Made by a program: the position numbers and the translations under genes | Origin: Citrobacter werkmanii NBRC 105721 | GTDB taxonomy: Bacteria; Pseudomonadota; Gammaproteobacteria; Enterobacterales; Enterobacteriaceae | DNA: 64,000 nucleotides | Direction of reading: 5' to 3' | Assembly (NCBI GenBank): GCA_000759755.1 | Contig: BBMW01000013.1 | Span: forward strand, 363,598-427,597 | Notes under the pieces: generated by a model | Database searches by the model: none | What the model was told of the DNA's origin: nothing | Seen by the model: only the letters and a program-made list of their open reading frames with translations | Shown: positions 23,703 through 34,844 of the stretch, one piece after another | Layout of the letters: every line of letters starts with the position of its first letter | How positions within the stretch are numbered: the stretch's first letter is position 1

Positions 23703-26036
23703 TTAGCGCTTTTTACCCATTGCCGCTGCCAGCGCATCCATCATCGCGCTGTTGCCCGCAGGCTGAGCGTCACGGCCACGAGGTTTCGCGGCTTTTGGTG
23801 CCGGACGATTGCCCTGAGTACGATCGCTATTTCCGCCGCTGCGGCGCGCGTTGGTTTCACCTGGCTGCTCGTCCAGACGCATAGTCAGCGCGATACGCTT
23901 ACGCTGCAGGTCTACTTCCAGCACTTTTACCTTCACAATATCACCCGCTTTCACCACGGTGTGTGGATCTTCGACGAACTTATTTGACAGTGAAGAAATG
24001 TGCACCAGACCGTCCTGGTGTACGCCGATATCGACAAACGCGCCGAAGTTGGTGACGTTGGTGACAGCCCCTTCCAGAATCATTCCTGGCAGCAGATCGT
24101 TCATGGTTTCTACGCCGTCAGCAAACTGTGCGGTTTTGAATTCAGGACGCGGGTCGCGGCCCGGTTTTTCCAGCTCTCTGATAATGTCGGTGACGGTTGG
24201 TACCCCGAAACGTTCGTCGGTAAAGTCGGACGCTTTCAGATTACGCAGTTCTGTGCTGTTGCCCATCAGATCGCGCAGCGATTGCTCGGTGGCGGCCAGA
24301 ATGCGTTCCACAATCGGATACGCTTCCGGGTGAACGGTAGAGGCATCCAGCGGGTTATCGCCGTGGTTGATACGCAGGAATCCCGCACACTGCTCAAAGG
24401 CTTTAGGCCCCAGACGGCTGACTTTGAGCAGTTGTTGGCGGTTCTGGAACTGGCCGTTCTCGTCACGCCAGGCCACGATGTTTTGCGCCATCATGCGTGT
24501 CAGGCCCGCCACGCGGGTCAGCAGCGGTACGGAGGCGGTGTTCAGATCAACGCCGACGGCGTTTACGCAGTCTTCCACTACCGCATCCAGCTTACGCGCC
24601 AGCTGCGTCTGGCTGACGTCGTGTTGATACTGGCCCACACCGATAGATTTCGGATCGATTTTCACCAGCTCAGCCAGCGGATCCTGCAGACGACGGGCGA
24701 TAGACACCGCCCCACGCAGCGAAACATCAAGGTCTGGGAACTCCAGCGCCGCCAGCTCGGAAGCGGAGTACACTGATGCGCCGGCTTCGCTGACGATTAC
24801 TTTCTGCGCAGTGACTTGCGGGAACTGTTTCTGTACATCGAGGAAGAAACGCTCGGTTTCGCGCGACGCCGTACCGTTACCAATCGCCACCAGCTCAACG
24901 TTGTATTTTTCACATAACGCCGCAACGGCGACGGCGGCTTTGGCGGCCTGACCGGTATGCGGATAAATGGTATCGGTAGCGACCAGTTTGCCGGTACCGT
25001 CAACCACAGCCACTTTTACCCCGGTACGCAGACCCGGATCGAGGCCCATTGTGGCGCGCAGTCCGGCTGGAGCGGCCATCAGCAGGTCATGCAGGTTGCG
25101 GGCAAAGACGTTAATCGCTTCATCTTCCGCACGTTCGCGCACGGTACCCATCAGCTCGGTTTCAAGGTGCATCAGCACTTTGATGCGCCACGTCCAGCTC
25201 ACAACGCCTTTACGCCAGCTGTCGGCAGGTGCGTTATTCAGGCGCAGTCCCAGATGATCCTGGATAATCTGCTCGCCGTGGCTCTCTTTTGGCGGCTCAT
25301 CGAATTGCGGGTCGGCATTCAGAGAAAGCTGTAACACGCCTTCGTTACGACCACGAAACATGGCCAGCGCACGGTGGGATGGCACGGTAGAAATCGGTTC
25401 ATGGTGGTCGAAATAGTCACGGAACTTCGCCCCTTCCTCTTCTTTACCGCTGACCACGGTAGAAACCAAATGCGCGTTTTTCCACAGGTAATCACGAACT
25501 TTTGCCAGCAGCGCGGCGTCTTCTGCGAAACGCTCCATCAGGATGTAGCGCGCGCCGTCGAGAGCGGCTTTGGTGTCCGCCACGCCGTTTTCGGCGTTGA
25601 GGTATTTTGCGGCTTCCGTTTCCGGGTCGTGGGAGGGGTCGTTCCACAGCAGATCAGCCAGCGGCTCCAGCCCGGCTTCAATGGCGATTTGCCCACGGGT
25701 GCGGCGCTTGGGTTTGTACGGCAGATAGAGATCTTCGAGTTCGGTCTTACTTAACGTACCGTTGATCGCATTCGCCAGATCATCGGTCAATTTGCCTTGC
25801 TCGCCGATAGATTTCAGTATCGCCTGACGGCGGTCTTCCAGTTCACGCAGATATCCCAGACGGGTCTCCAGATTACGCAATTGCGTATCGTCCAGACCGC
25901 CGGTGATTTCCTTACGATAACGTGCGATAAACGGCACGGTGTTCCCTTCATCAAGCAGGCGAACGGCAGCTTCTACCTGTTCAGCACGAGCCTGAATTTC
26001 ACCTGCGATAATGCGGCAGAAAGAATCATTCATCAT
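23703..26036 (-). CDS. tex: RNA-binding transcription accessory protein Tex (YhgF)
   Basis: Highly conserved nucleic-acid-binding protein related to eukaryotic Spt6. Its cellular role in E. coli is not fully defined, although Tex relatives affect transcription and toxin expression. The 777 residues contain an N-terminal Tex domain, a YqgF-like domain ([20 protein letters not shown]), a helix-hairpin-helix region ([19 protein letters not shown]), and an S1 RNA-binding domain ([20 protein letters not shown]). A basic, Gly/Arg/Asn-rich tail follows. The start [16 protein letters not shown] matches E. coli. It is downstream of greB on the same strand. Confidence 0.95.
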   Translation of the reverse strand: MMNDSFCRIIAGEIQARAEQVEAAVRLLDEGNTVPFIARYRKEITGGLDDTQLRNLETRLGYLRELEDRRQAILKSIGEQGKLTDDLANAINGTLSKTELEDLYLPYKPKRRTRGQIAIEAGLEPLADLLWNDPSHDPETEAAKYLNAENGVADTKAALDGARYILMERFAEDAALLAKVRDYLWKNAHLVSTVVSGKEEEGAKFRDYFDHHEPISTVPSHRALAMFRGRNEGVLQLSLNADPQFDEPPKESHGEQIIQDHLGLRLNNAPADSWRKGVVSWTWRIKVLMHLETELMGTVRERAEDEAINVFARNLHDLLMAAPAGLRATMGLDPGLRTGVKVAVVDGTGKLVATDTIYPHTGQAAKAAVAVAALCEKYNVELVAIGNGTASRETERFFLDVQKQFPQVTAQKVIVSEAGASVYSASELAALEFPDLDVSLRGAVSIARRLQDPLAELVKIDPKSIGVGQYQHDVSQTQLARKLDAVVEDCVNAVGVDLNTASVPLLTRVAGLTRMMAQNIVAWRDENGQFQNRQQLLKVSRLGPKAFEQCAGFLRINHGDNPLDASTVHPEAYPIVERILAATEQSLRDLMGNSTELRNLKASDFTDERFGVPTVTDIIRELEKPGRDPRPEFKTAQFADGVETMNDLLPGMILEGAVTNVTNFGAFVDIGVHQDGLVHISSLSNKFVEDPHTVVKAGDIVKVKVLEVDLQRKRIALTMRLDEQPGETNARRSGGNSDRTQGNRPAPKAAKPRGRDAQPAGNSAMMDALAAAMGKKR

Positions 26037-26134
26037 GGATAGCTTCGTCTATAGGATAAAAAATCAGGGGATAGTTATACGGATTGACTGGCAAAAATGC
26101 CAGTCATCTACGGGGGCTTCGGATTGTTCCGGTC

Positions 26135-26608
26135 TCACTTCACGTATTCGATCTCGTTTACGTACCAACTGGCTTCGCCGCCAGGGGTGTTTACTACCGC
26201 GAGATCGCCGACCTCTTTTTTCAGCAGCGCCCGCGCCATTGGCGAATCGATAGAGATGTAATCTTTACGACCGAAGATCTCATCGTAGCCGACAATGCGG
26301 AATTTGCGGATGTCGCCATCGTCATTTTCAATCTCGACCCATGCGCCGAAGAAGACTTTGCCTTCCTGTTGCGGGGAGTAATCGACGATTTTCAGATTTT
26401 CCATGCACTTGGTCAAATAACGGACGCGGCGGTCGATTTCGCGCAGGCGCTTTTTATTATACTGGTAGTCGGCATTTTCGCTGCGGTCGCCCAGACTTGC
26501 GGCCCAGGTGACCTTTTTGGTGACTTCCGGGCGCTCTTCACGCCAGAGATAATTCAGCTCTTGTTTGAGTTTTTCATACCCTTCACGGGTTATCAGGGGC
26601 GTTTTCAT
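26135..26608 (-). CDS. greB: Transcription elongation factor GreB
   Basis: Inserts into the RNA polymerase secondary channel and stimulates cleavage of backtracked transcripts. The 157-residue protein has the N-terminal coiled-coil (about 1-75; REGYEKLKQELNYLWREERP). The tip acidic pair is within SLGDRSENADYQYNKKRL. The FKBP-like C-terminal domain contains RIVGYDEIFGRKDYISIDSP and the GREB-type end GEASWYVNEIEYVK. The start MKTPLITREGYEK matches E. coli. It is divergent from ompR. Confidence 0.97.
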   Translation of the reverse strand: MKTPLITREGYEKLKQELNYLWREERPEVTKKVTWAASLGDRSENADYQYNKKRLREIDRRVRYLTKCMENLKIVDYSPQQEGKVFFGAWVEIENDDGDIRKFRIVGYDEIFGRKDYISIDSPMARALLKKEVGDLAVVNTPGGEASWYVNEIEYVK

Positions 26609-26630
26609 CTTATTGTTTTACCTTCGACTC

Positions 26631-26646
26631 TGTGATGATGCGCACA
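26631..26646. promoter_or_regulatory. Possible CRP site in the greB-ompR divergent region
   Basis: TGTGATGATGCGCACA has a perfect TGTGA half and a GCACA half with 6-bp spacing. CRP is known to influence ompR-envZ expression in E. coli. It lies 23 bases from the greB start and 188 from ompR, so the affected gene is uncertain. Confidence 0.4.
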
Positions 26647-26833
26647 ATTAGTATTACGTGAGCATATCAACAGAATAAATAATGTATTGCGAGAAACATT
26701 GTATACTTAAGCTGCTGTTTAATATGCTTTGTAACAATTTAGCCTGGAATTCATACCAGAATTCGCTGGTGACTCACGTGAGCTTTCTTAAGAATATACA
26801 CTTAATTGTTGCGAACCTTTGGGAGTAATAACA

Positions 26834-28901
<2,068 letters not shown>

Positions 28902-28902
<1 letters not shown>

Positions 28903-28930
28903 AAAAGGGAGGCGAAATGCCTCCCTTTTT
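28902..28930. terminator. Terminator between envZ and pckA (convergent)
   Basis: GGGAGGC (28907-28913) / GCCTCCC (28919-28925) stem with A-run before and T-run after, so it can act on both strands. Confidence 0.85.
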
Positions 28931-28937
28931 GTTGTTG

Positions 28938-28972
28938 TAGGCCGGATAAGGCGAAACCGCCATCCGGCAACG
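28938..28972. repeat. REP element at the envZ-pckA junction
   Basis: TAGGCCGGATAAGGCG and CGCCATCCGGCAA arms, a standard REP unit, between the terminator and the pckA stop. Confidence 0.85.
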
Positions 28973-28976
28973 TCAA

Positions 28977-30599
28977 TTACAGCTTCGGCCCGGCGCTAAC
29001 CAGCGCTTCACCTGCTGGGGTGTCGGTGTACTTCTCGAAGTTCTCGATAAACAGTTTCGCCAGTGCATTGGCTTTTTCCTGCCACTGCTCCGGTGACGCG
29101 TAGGTATTACGCGGATCGAGAATACGAGTATCCACACCCGGCAGTTCGGTTGGGATAGCCAGGTCAAACATTGGCAGACGGAATGTTTCTGCGTCGTCCA
29201 GTGAACCGTTCAGAATGGCGTCGATAATCGCGCGAGTATCTTTGATGGAGATACGCTTACCGGTACCGTTCCAGCCGGTGTTAACCAGATACGCCTGCGC
29301 ACCTGCCGCCTGCATACGTTTCACCAGCACCTCTGCGTACTGCGTTGGGTGCAGCGTCAGAAATGCTGCGCCAAAGCAAGCAGAGAAGGTTGGGGTCGGT
29401 TCAGTGACGCCACGCTCGGTACCGGCCAGTTTAGCGGTAAAGCCAGACAGGAAGTGGTACTGCGTTTGATCGGCGGTCAGGCGAGAAACCGGCGGCAGCA
29501 CGCCAAACGCGTCGGCGGTCAGGAAGATAACCTTAGTGGCATGACCCGCTTTTGACACCGGCTTAACAATATTCTCGATGTGATAAATCGGGTAGGAAAC
29601 ACGGGTGTTCTCGGTTTTGGAACCGTCGTCGAAATCGATGGAACCATCTCCGCGCACAGTGACGTTTTCCAACAGCGCGTCACGACGGATCGCGTTGTAG
29701 ATTTCCGGCTCGGCCTCTTTAGAGAGTTTGATGGTCTTGGCGTAGCAACCGCCTTCGAAGTTAAACACGCCATCGTCATCCCAACCGTGTTCATCATCGC
29801 CGATCAGGCGGCGTTTGGGGTCGGTGGACAGCGTGGTTTTACCGGTGCCGGACAGGCCAAAGAAGACCGCCACATCACCTTTTTCCCCGACGTTTGCCGA
29901 GCAGTGCATAGAGGCGATGCCCTTCAGCGGCAGCAGGTAGTTCATGACGGAGAACATCCCTTTTTTCATCTCGCCGCCGTACCAGGTACCACCAATCAAC
30001 TGAATGCGTTCAGTCAGGTTGAATGCCACGAAGTTTTCTGAGTTCAGACCCTGCTCTTTCCATTGCGGGTTGGTGCATTTAGCGCCGTTCATTACGATAA
30101 AATCAGGTTTAAAATCAACCAGTTCTTCGTCGCTTGGGCGGATGAACATATTTTTGACAAAATGCGCCTGCCAGGCCACTTCGGTAATAAAGCGCACGGA
30201 AAGACGGGTATCGGCGTTAGCGCCGCAGAACGCGTCAACGATAAACAGGCGTTTGCCAGAGAGTTGCTGGGTGACTAACCCTTTCAGATGTTGCCAGGTT
30301 TCCGGGGAGAGCGGTTTGTTGTCGTTCTTGCCTTTACCTTTGTCTGACCACCACAGCGTATCTCGCGTGGTGTCGTCGCGGACAATGTACTTATCCTTCG
30401 GCGAACGCCCGGTAAAGATACCGGTATCAACAGCAACGGCGCCCAGATCCGTTAACACGCCACGCTCATAACCTTCCAGATTTGGATCAAGTTCTTCCTG
30501 ATACAATAGGTCGTAGCTGGGATTGTAAACGATATCCTGAACGTCATTGATACCATAAGCCTTGAGATCTTGCGGGGTTAAACTGTTGTTCACACGCAT
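28977..30599 (-). CDS. pckA: Phosphoenolpyruvate carboxykinase (ATP)
   Basis: First committed step of gluconeogenesis: oxaloacetate + ATP to phosphoenolpyruvate + CO2 + ADP, in the cytosol. The 540 residues match E. coli Pck. Visible motifs are the P-loop (kinase-1a) [15 protein letters not shown], the kinase-2/metal motif [20 protein letters not shown], and the ATP-type signature around [19 protein letters not shown]. The start [17 protein letters not shown] follows a GGAGCAGTG leader. It converges on envZ. Confidence 0.98.
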   Translation of the reverse strand: MRVNNSLTPQDLKAYGINDVQDIVYNPSYDLLYQEELDPNLEGYERGVLTDLGAVAVDTGIFTGRSPKDKYIVRDDTTRDTLWWSDKGKGKNDNKPLSPETWQHLKGLVTQQLSGKRLFIVDAFCGANADTRLSVRFITEVAWQAHFVKNMFIRPSDEELVDFKPDFIVMNGAKCTNPQWKEQGLNSENFVAFNLTERIQLIGGTWYGGEMKKGMFSVMNYLLPLKGIASMHCSANVGEKGDVAVFFGLSGTGKTTLSTDPKRRLIGDDEHGWDDDGVFNFEGGCYAKTIKLSKEAEPEIYNAIRRDALLENVTVRGDGSIDFDDGSKTENTRVSYPIYHIENIVKPVSKAGHATKVIFLTADAFGVLPPVSRLTADQTQYHFLSGFTAKLAGTERGVTEPTPTFSACFGAAFLTLHPTQYAEVLVKRMQAAGAQAYLVNTGWNGTGKRISIKDTRAIIDAILNGSLDDAETFRLPMFDLAIPTELPGVDTRILDPRNTYASPEQWQEKANALAKLFIENFEKYTDTPAGEALVSAGPKL

Positions 30600-30977
30600 T
30601 TCACTGCTCCTTAGCCAATATGTATTACCTGGAATAGTAAGGTTTTTTTGGGATTGCTAACCGCGACAAGGCTCATAGATTTACGCATCCGGCAAAACCA
30701 CGGGCGACCGAATGCGCTGCGACTCCTGTCACAAAGAGGCAGATATTATGGCAGGAAACCCTTTTTTGTTGTGGAAAATGTTCTTAAAACGTTAATAGAG
30801 AGTGTTTTTGGCGGGAATCTTGTGAGTGTAATCGCATTCACGTAAGAAAAATACGTAACTCATACATAAACAATATCGATTCACTTCCCGTGGCGGTGGT
30901 CTGAATCCGGTCCATCAATGCTCAAAATTGTGAAGTTGATGCGATAATTACCTTTTCTCTTCATTCTGGATGACGAC
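30600..30977. other. Intergenic region between divergent pckA and yhgE
   Basis: These 378 bases must hold the pckA and yhgE promoters. A half REP-like piece (ACGCATCCGGCAAAAC near 30684) is visible. I see no gene and no operator that I can defend. Confidence 0.5.
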
Positions 30978-32696
30978 ATGGATAGTGTTAAACTTTCACG
31001 CACAACTCGCTGGGGCATGATATCCATCGGCCTGCTTCAGGGGATATTGTGCTACCTGCTAATGACGTATCTTGTGCCGCATAACGACGGCTGGCTGTTC
31101 TACGGCATGCCCGCGACAATTGCCCTCTCTTCGGCGCTTCTACTCACCGTGGTCTCTTTCAAACAGCGTGTGCTGTGGTTCTGGATGGCGCTGATCTTTG
31201 TTGTCGTGCTGGCGATGAGCGTCTGGCTAAAGTGGCAAATCGAGGGCAGCGACAGGTGGCGGCAAAATGATATTTTTATGCTCTACGGCTGGCGATTACT
31301 GCTGATGGCGATGCTGGCTTTGCCGTGGATTCAGTACTCGCTCCAGGCATCCCGTCAGCAGACGCGCTATGCGCAGTTTTATACGAGCTTGTGGCTTAAC
31401 GCGCTGACGTTACTGATCGTCTTTATTTCTAATGGCTTGTTCTGGCTGGTGCTCCTGCTGTGGAGTGAGATGTTTGAGCTGGTCGGGATTACCTTTTTTA
31501 AAACGCTGTTCTTTGAAACCGACTGGTTTGTGTATGTCGCGGTAGGATTGATCACGGCTCTGGCGGTCGTGTTAGCCCGCACGCAGTCGCGTCTGGTCGT
31601 CGCAGTACAAAAGCTGCTGACGTTTATCGCCACTGGCCTGCTGCCCCTGGTCGCTTTGCTGGCGCTGATGTTTATGCTGACCTTGCCTTTCACTGGACTG
31701 GAGGCTATCTCGCAGCGGGTGTCTGCGGCTGGGTTGATGTCAACGCTGACGCTGCTCCTGCTGTTGTTGATGGCTATCGTGCGTGAGCCGCAAAAAGAGG
31801 CGCTTCCTTATCCTGGCGCGTTGCGCTACCTGATCAAATGTTCTCTGGTTGTCGCGCCCATCTATATGCTGATCGCCGGTTGGGCATTGTGGGTGCGAAT
31901 TCAGCAGTACGGTTGGACGCCCGAGCGTTTACATGGTGTGCTGGTGGTCTGCGTGCTGCTGGTCTGGGCGTTTGGTTATCTGGCGAGCATTTTACGCCGT
32001 GGGCGGAATCCGCTTGCGTTTCAGGGGCAGGTGATTCTTTGTGTTTCGTTACTGGCGTTGGGGCTGTTGATTCTGCTGTCGTCGCCGGTTATTGATGCCT
32101 GGCGCATCAGCGTCAACAGCCATATGGGGCGGTATCACAGCGGGAAAATTAAGCCGGATCAGGTCAGCCTGTATATGTTGGATCGCAGCGGAAAACCGGG
32201 ACGTGCCGCGTTGGAAGCATTACAAAAAGATGTGGCGTTTAATCAGGACAGTAAGCGCCGACGCGACTTGAATTCTCTGCTGCAAGGAAGTCGCGATCCC
32301 ATTCAGGATCTGAGTGCCACTCAGTTAGCGCCGAAAGTGACGATCGCACCGGGTAGCAAGCAACCTGATGAGAGCTTCTGGACGTATGTCAAAGGGCAGA
32401 GCTACCGTATTACCTCCTGCGTTGAGGAGAACACATGCGTGCTGGTCGATCAGGACCTCAATGCGGATGGTAAGCCTGAACAGGTGCTGTATGCCTTTGG
32501 CGATGGGGTGAGTCTGGTTTTCGGTTTGCAGGAAAATAAATGGGATCTGTTAGCGGTTGCCGAGCTTCCTGAAGGATTCAATAAGGATAAATTACTGCAG
32601 GCGGTGGCGAACCATCAACTGGCTTCAGCCCCCAGAATCTGGCGGGATATCACTATTGATGGCACCCGATTGCAGATGAATTATTACAACGAGTGA
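30978..32696 (+). CDS. yhgE: Inner-membrane protein YhgE of unknown function
   Basis: A 572-residue protein. About ten to twelve hydrophobic segments fill residues 15-375 (for example GMISIGLLQGILCYLLMTYL and VAPIYMLIAGWALWVRI). A soluble C-terminal domain of about 190 residues follows. The start MDSVKLSRTTRWGM and the central block LLLWSEMFELVGITFF match E. coli YhgE, which carries a DUF4153-type membrane region. The C-terminal domain (with CVEENTCVLVDQDLNADGKP, a calcium-loop-like DxNxDG motif) looks less conserved. Function is unknown. It sits alone between pckA and hslO. Confidence 0.88.
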   Translation: MDSVKLSRTTRWGMISIGLLQGILCYLLMTYLVPHNDGWLFYGMPATIALSSALLLTVVSFKQRVLWFWMALIFVVVLAMSVWLKWQIEGSDRWRQNDIFMLYGWRLLLMAMLALPWIQYSLQASRQQTRYAQFYTSLWLNALTLLIVFISNGLFWLVLLLWSEMFELVGITFFKTLFFETDWFVYVAVGLITALAVVLARTQSRLVVAVQKLLTFIATGLLPLVALLALMFMLTLPFTGLEAISQRVSAAGLMSTLTLLLLLLMAIVREPQKEALPYPGALRYLIKCSLVVAPIYMLIAGWALWVRIQQYGWTPERLHGVLVVCVLLVWAFGYLASILRRGRNPLAFQGQVILCVSLLALGLLILLSSPVIDAWRISVNSHMGRYHSGKIKPDQVSLYMLDRSGKPGRAALEALQKDVAFNQDSKRRRDLNSLLQGSRDPIQDLSATQLAPKVTIAPGSKQPDESFWTYVKGQSYRITSCVEENTCVLVDQDLNADGKPEQVLYAFGDGVSLVFGLQENKWDLLAVAELPEGFNKDKLLQAVANHQLASAPRIWRDITIDGTRLQMNYYNE

Positions 32697-32702
32697 TCTT
32701 CT

Positions 32703-32792
32703 TGCCGATAGCGTTTTGCCGGATGGCGACGCGAACGCCTTATCCGGCCTACAATAGTTTTCCGTAGGCCAGATAAGCGCCATCACGCAAGA
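32703..32792. repeat. BIME (paired REP elements) between yhgE and hslO
   Basis: One REP palindrome (TTGCCGGATGGCGACGCG ... CGCCTTATCCGGCCTAC) is followed by the start of a second unit (GTAGGCCAGATAAGCG). It lies between two convergent genes. Confidence 0.8.
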
Positions 32793-32798
32793 CGGTGA

Positions 32799-33677
32799 TT
32801 AATGGACCTGTGGGTCTGCTGGAGAAGCGTTGCTGCGGATCTCAGCAATATCCATAGCGTTAAACAGATAGTGGCTACCGCAGTAATCGCAGTGCATATC
32901 GATCTCGCCTTCTTCCGCCAGAATGCTGTCCACTTCTTCGTCCGGCAGCGTTTTCAGTGCGCCTGCGCAGCGTTCGCGTGAGCAGGTACATTTGAACTCA
33001 ACGTCCTGCGGATCGTAGAGAGTGACTTCCTCTTCGTGGTACAAACGCCACAGTACTTCGTTAGCTGGCAGCGTCAACAGCTCTTCGGTTTTGATGGTTT
33101 CGGTCAGGGCGGTGAGGTGATCGAAATCATCTGCCTGCGCGTTTTGCGCCGGCATCACCTGCAGCAGCATCCCACCAGCGGCGGGTTTGCCATCGACGTC
33201 GCCAGTTCGGATAAACAGACGAGTCGGTAGCTGTTCAGAACGCATGAAGTAATCTTCCAGACAGGCGGCCAGCGTGTCGCCTTCCAGACCGACCACACCC
33301 TGATAACGCTCGCCTTCTTCCGGCGTAATGGTGATCACCAGGTAGCCGTTGCCTACCAGCGTTTTCAGATCCGCGCCTTCAGGAATATCACCCTGCATGC
33401 GGGCCACGCCACGCATCTGCTGGTTGTTATTGCCGTTGATGACGGCCAGGCTCAGCGGACCATCGCCCTGCAACTGAACGGTGATATCACCAGCAAACTT
33501 CAGCGTAGCGGTGAGCAGGCTGGTGGCAACCAGTAGTTCAGCCAGCACGTTTTTGACCGGCTGCGGGTAAGTATGGTTTTCGAGGATCTGTTGCAGGGTT
33601 TCCGAAACGGTCACCAGCTCGCCGCGCACGGCAAAGTTTTCAAACAGATAACGATGTAATTGGTCATGTTGCGGCAT
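32799..33677 (-). CDS. hslO: Redox-regulated holdase chaperone Hsp33
   Basis: Cytosolic chaperone activated by disulfide formation and unfolding during oxidative stress. The 292-residue protein has the N-terminal Hsp33 fold and a C-terminal zinc centre of four cysteines, CTCSRERC (CxC pair) and HCDYCGSHY (CxxC). The start [15 protein letters not shown] is preferred over a MIM start six bases upstream. The AAGAGAG ribosome site is properly spaced from it, and the family begins there. It follows hslR on the same strand (heat-shock pair hslR-hslO). Confidence 0.96.
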   Translation of the reverse strand: MPQHDQLHRYLFENFAVRGELVTVSETLQQILENHTYPQPVKNVLAELLVATSLLTATLKFAGDITVQLQGDGPLSLAVINGNNNQQMRGVARMQGDIPEGADLKTLVGNGYLVITITPEEGERYQGVVGLEGDTLAACLEDYFMRSEQLPTRLFIRTGDVDGKPAAGGMLLQVMPAQNAQADDFDHLTALTETIKTEELLTLPANEVLWRLYHEEEVTLYDPQDVEFKCTCSRERCAGALKTLPDEEVDSILAEEGEIDMHCDYCGSHYLFNAMDIAEIRSNASPADPQVH

Positions 33678-33701
33678 AATCATCTCTCTTGCAGGTGACA
33701 G

Positions 33702-34103
33702 TCACTCGCTGTCGCCGTGTTTAAATCGTAACAGGTCGCGGCGTTCTTTCTTGTCCGGTCGTCTGTCCGGGTGCGGCATGGTTAACGCGTTAAGTTTACG
33801 CGCCAGCGCCATTTTTTCGCGTTTTTCCACGCTTTCCGCGGTTTCTTCATACAGCGTAACGGCTTCCGTGGCCGGGCGACGCTGCTCGGTAATGGCCTTG
33901 ATAATGACCGTTCGCTCGTCATTTCCCTGGCGCAGGGTGAGGGTGGCGTTCAGCTCGACAATTTTGCTCGGCTTACTGCGCTGGCCGTTGTAATGCACCT
34001 TACCGCCTTCAACCATTTCGCGGGCCAGCGCACGCGTTTTATAAAAGCGCGCAGCCCATAGCCATTTATCCAGCCTGACTTCAGCAGAGGGCTTTTCTTT
34101 CAT
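33702..34103 (-). CDS. hslR: Heat-shock protein Hsp15 (ribosome-associated S4 RNA-binding protein)
   Basis: A 133-residue basic protein that binds free 50S subunits carrying a stalled nascent chain and helps recycle them. The S4 domain is at the N-terminus (VRLDKWLWAARFYKTRALAR, then GGKVHYNGQRSKPS). The rest is a helical, lysine/arginine-rich tail (PDRRPDKKERRDLLRF). The length matches E. coli. It lies 10 bases after yrfG and 24 before hslO on the minus strand. Confidence 0.96.
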   Translation of the reverse strand: MKEKPSAEVRLDKWLWAARFYKTRALAREMVEGGKVHYNGQRSKPSKIVELNATLTLRQGNDERTVIIKAITEQRRPATEAVTLYEETAESVEKREKMALARKLNALTMPHPDRRPDKKERRDLLRFKHGDSE

Positions 34104-34113
34104 GGCGTCTCCT

Positions 34114-34782
34114 TCACATCAGTGAGGGGATCAGTCGGCGGTAGTCATTCAATGACGGATGGCGTGCGTACTGTTTTTCCGCAATACCTGAGTCGGGATT
34201 GGTTACGCCGAGGCAGTAACGAATGCCGAACAGAGCAGCGGCGTCGAGAATGGGTTCGCTATCGTCAATAAACAGCGTCTTCTCTGCACTCATTCCCGTT
34301 TCTTCAGCCACAGCGTGCCATAACCGCTGATCCTCTTTGGGATAACCAAATGTGTGGGTGGAAAGTAATAAATCAAGGTGCGAGGCCAGACCGGTATGCT
34401 CTAGTTTTACCGCGAGATTATGCGGATGTGCGTTGGTAAGCAAAATACGGCGTTTGCCGCTGGCTTTCAAAGCATCAAGAAACGGTACGGTATCTTCACG
34501 CAAAACGGCGCGTGGTCCTTGTTCCGTTGTCATGGCGCAAATATCCAGATCCAGGCACTCGCTCCAGTAATCCAGGCAGTACCAGTTTAGCGTATGCTGC
34601 ACGGCATGATACTGCTGGCGAATATAGTCCTGGGCTTCCTGGGGAGAGATGCCCTGCTTCGCGCCGTAGGTTTCCGGCACCAGTTTTTGCCAGAAATAAT
34701 TGTCGAATGCCAGATCGAGTAGCGTGCCGTCCATATCCAGCAACACGGTGTCGACATCCTGCCAGGCAATATTGATATGCAT
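34114..34782 (-). CDS. yrfG: GMP/IMP nucleotidase YrfG (HAD family)
   Basis: Haloacid-dehalogenase-type phosphatase reported to dephosphorylate GMP and IMP. The 222-residue protein shows HAD motif I VLLDMDGTLLDL, motif II ILLTNAHP, and motif III/IV FIDDSEPILDAA. A helical cap lies between them. The start MHINIAWQDVDTVLLD matches E. coli. It is the first of the yrfG-hslR-hslO string, 62 bases after igaA. Confidence 0.94.
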   Translation of the reverse strand: MHINIAWQDVDTVLLDMDGTLLDLAFDNYFWQKLVPETYGAKQGISPQEAQDYIRQQYHAVQHTLNWYCLDYWSECLDLDICAMTTEQGPRAVLREDTVPFLDALKASGKRRILLTNAHPHNLAVKLEHTGLASHLDLLLSTHTFGYPKEDQRLWHAVAEETGMSAEKTLFIDDSEPILDAAALFGIRYCLGVTNPDSGIAEKQYARHPSLNDYRRLIPSLM

Positions 34783-34844
34783 GGAAACTCCCCAGAAGAA
34801 AACATGATGCGCGACAGGGTAGCATATCCTGGCGCGCGAGCGTG

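Noticed and set aside
24000-25754. Long plus-strand open frames opposite tex
   Set aside because: They are antisense shadows of the strongly conserved tex gene.
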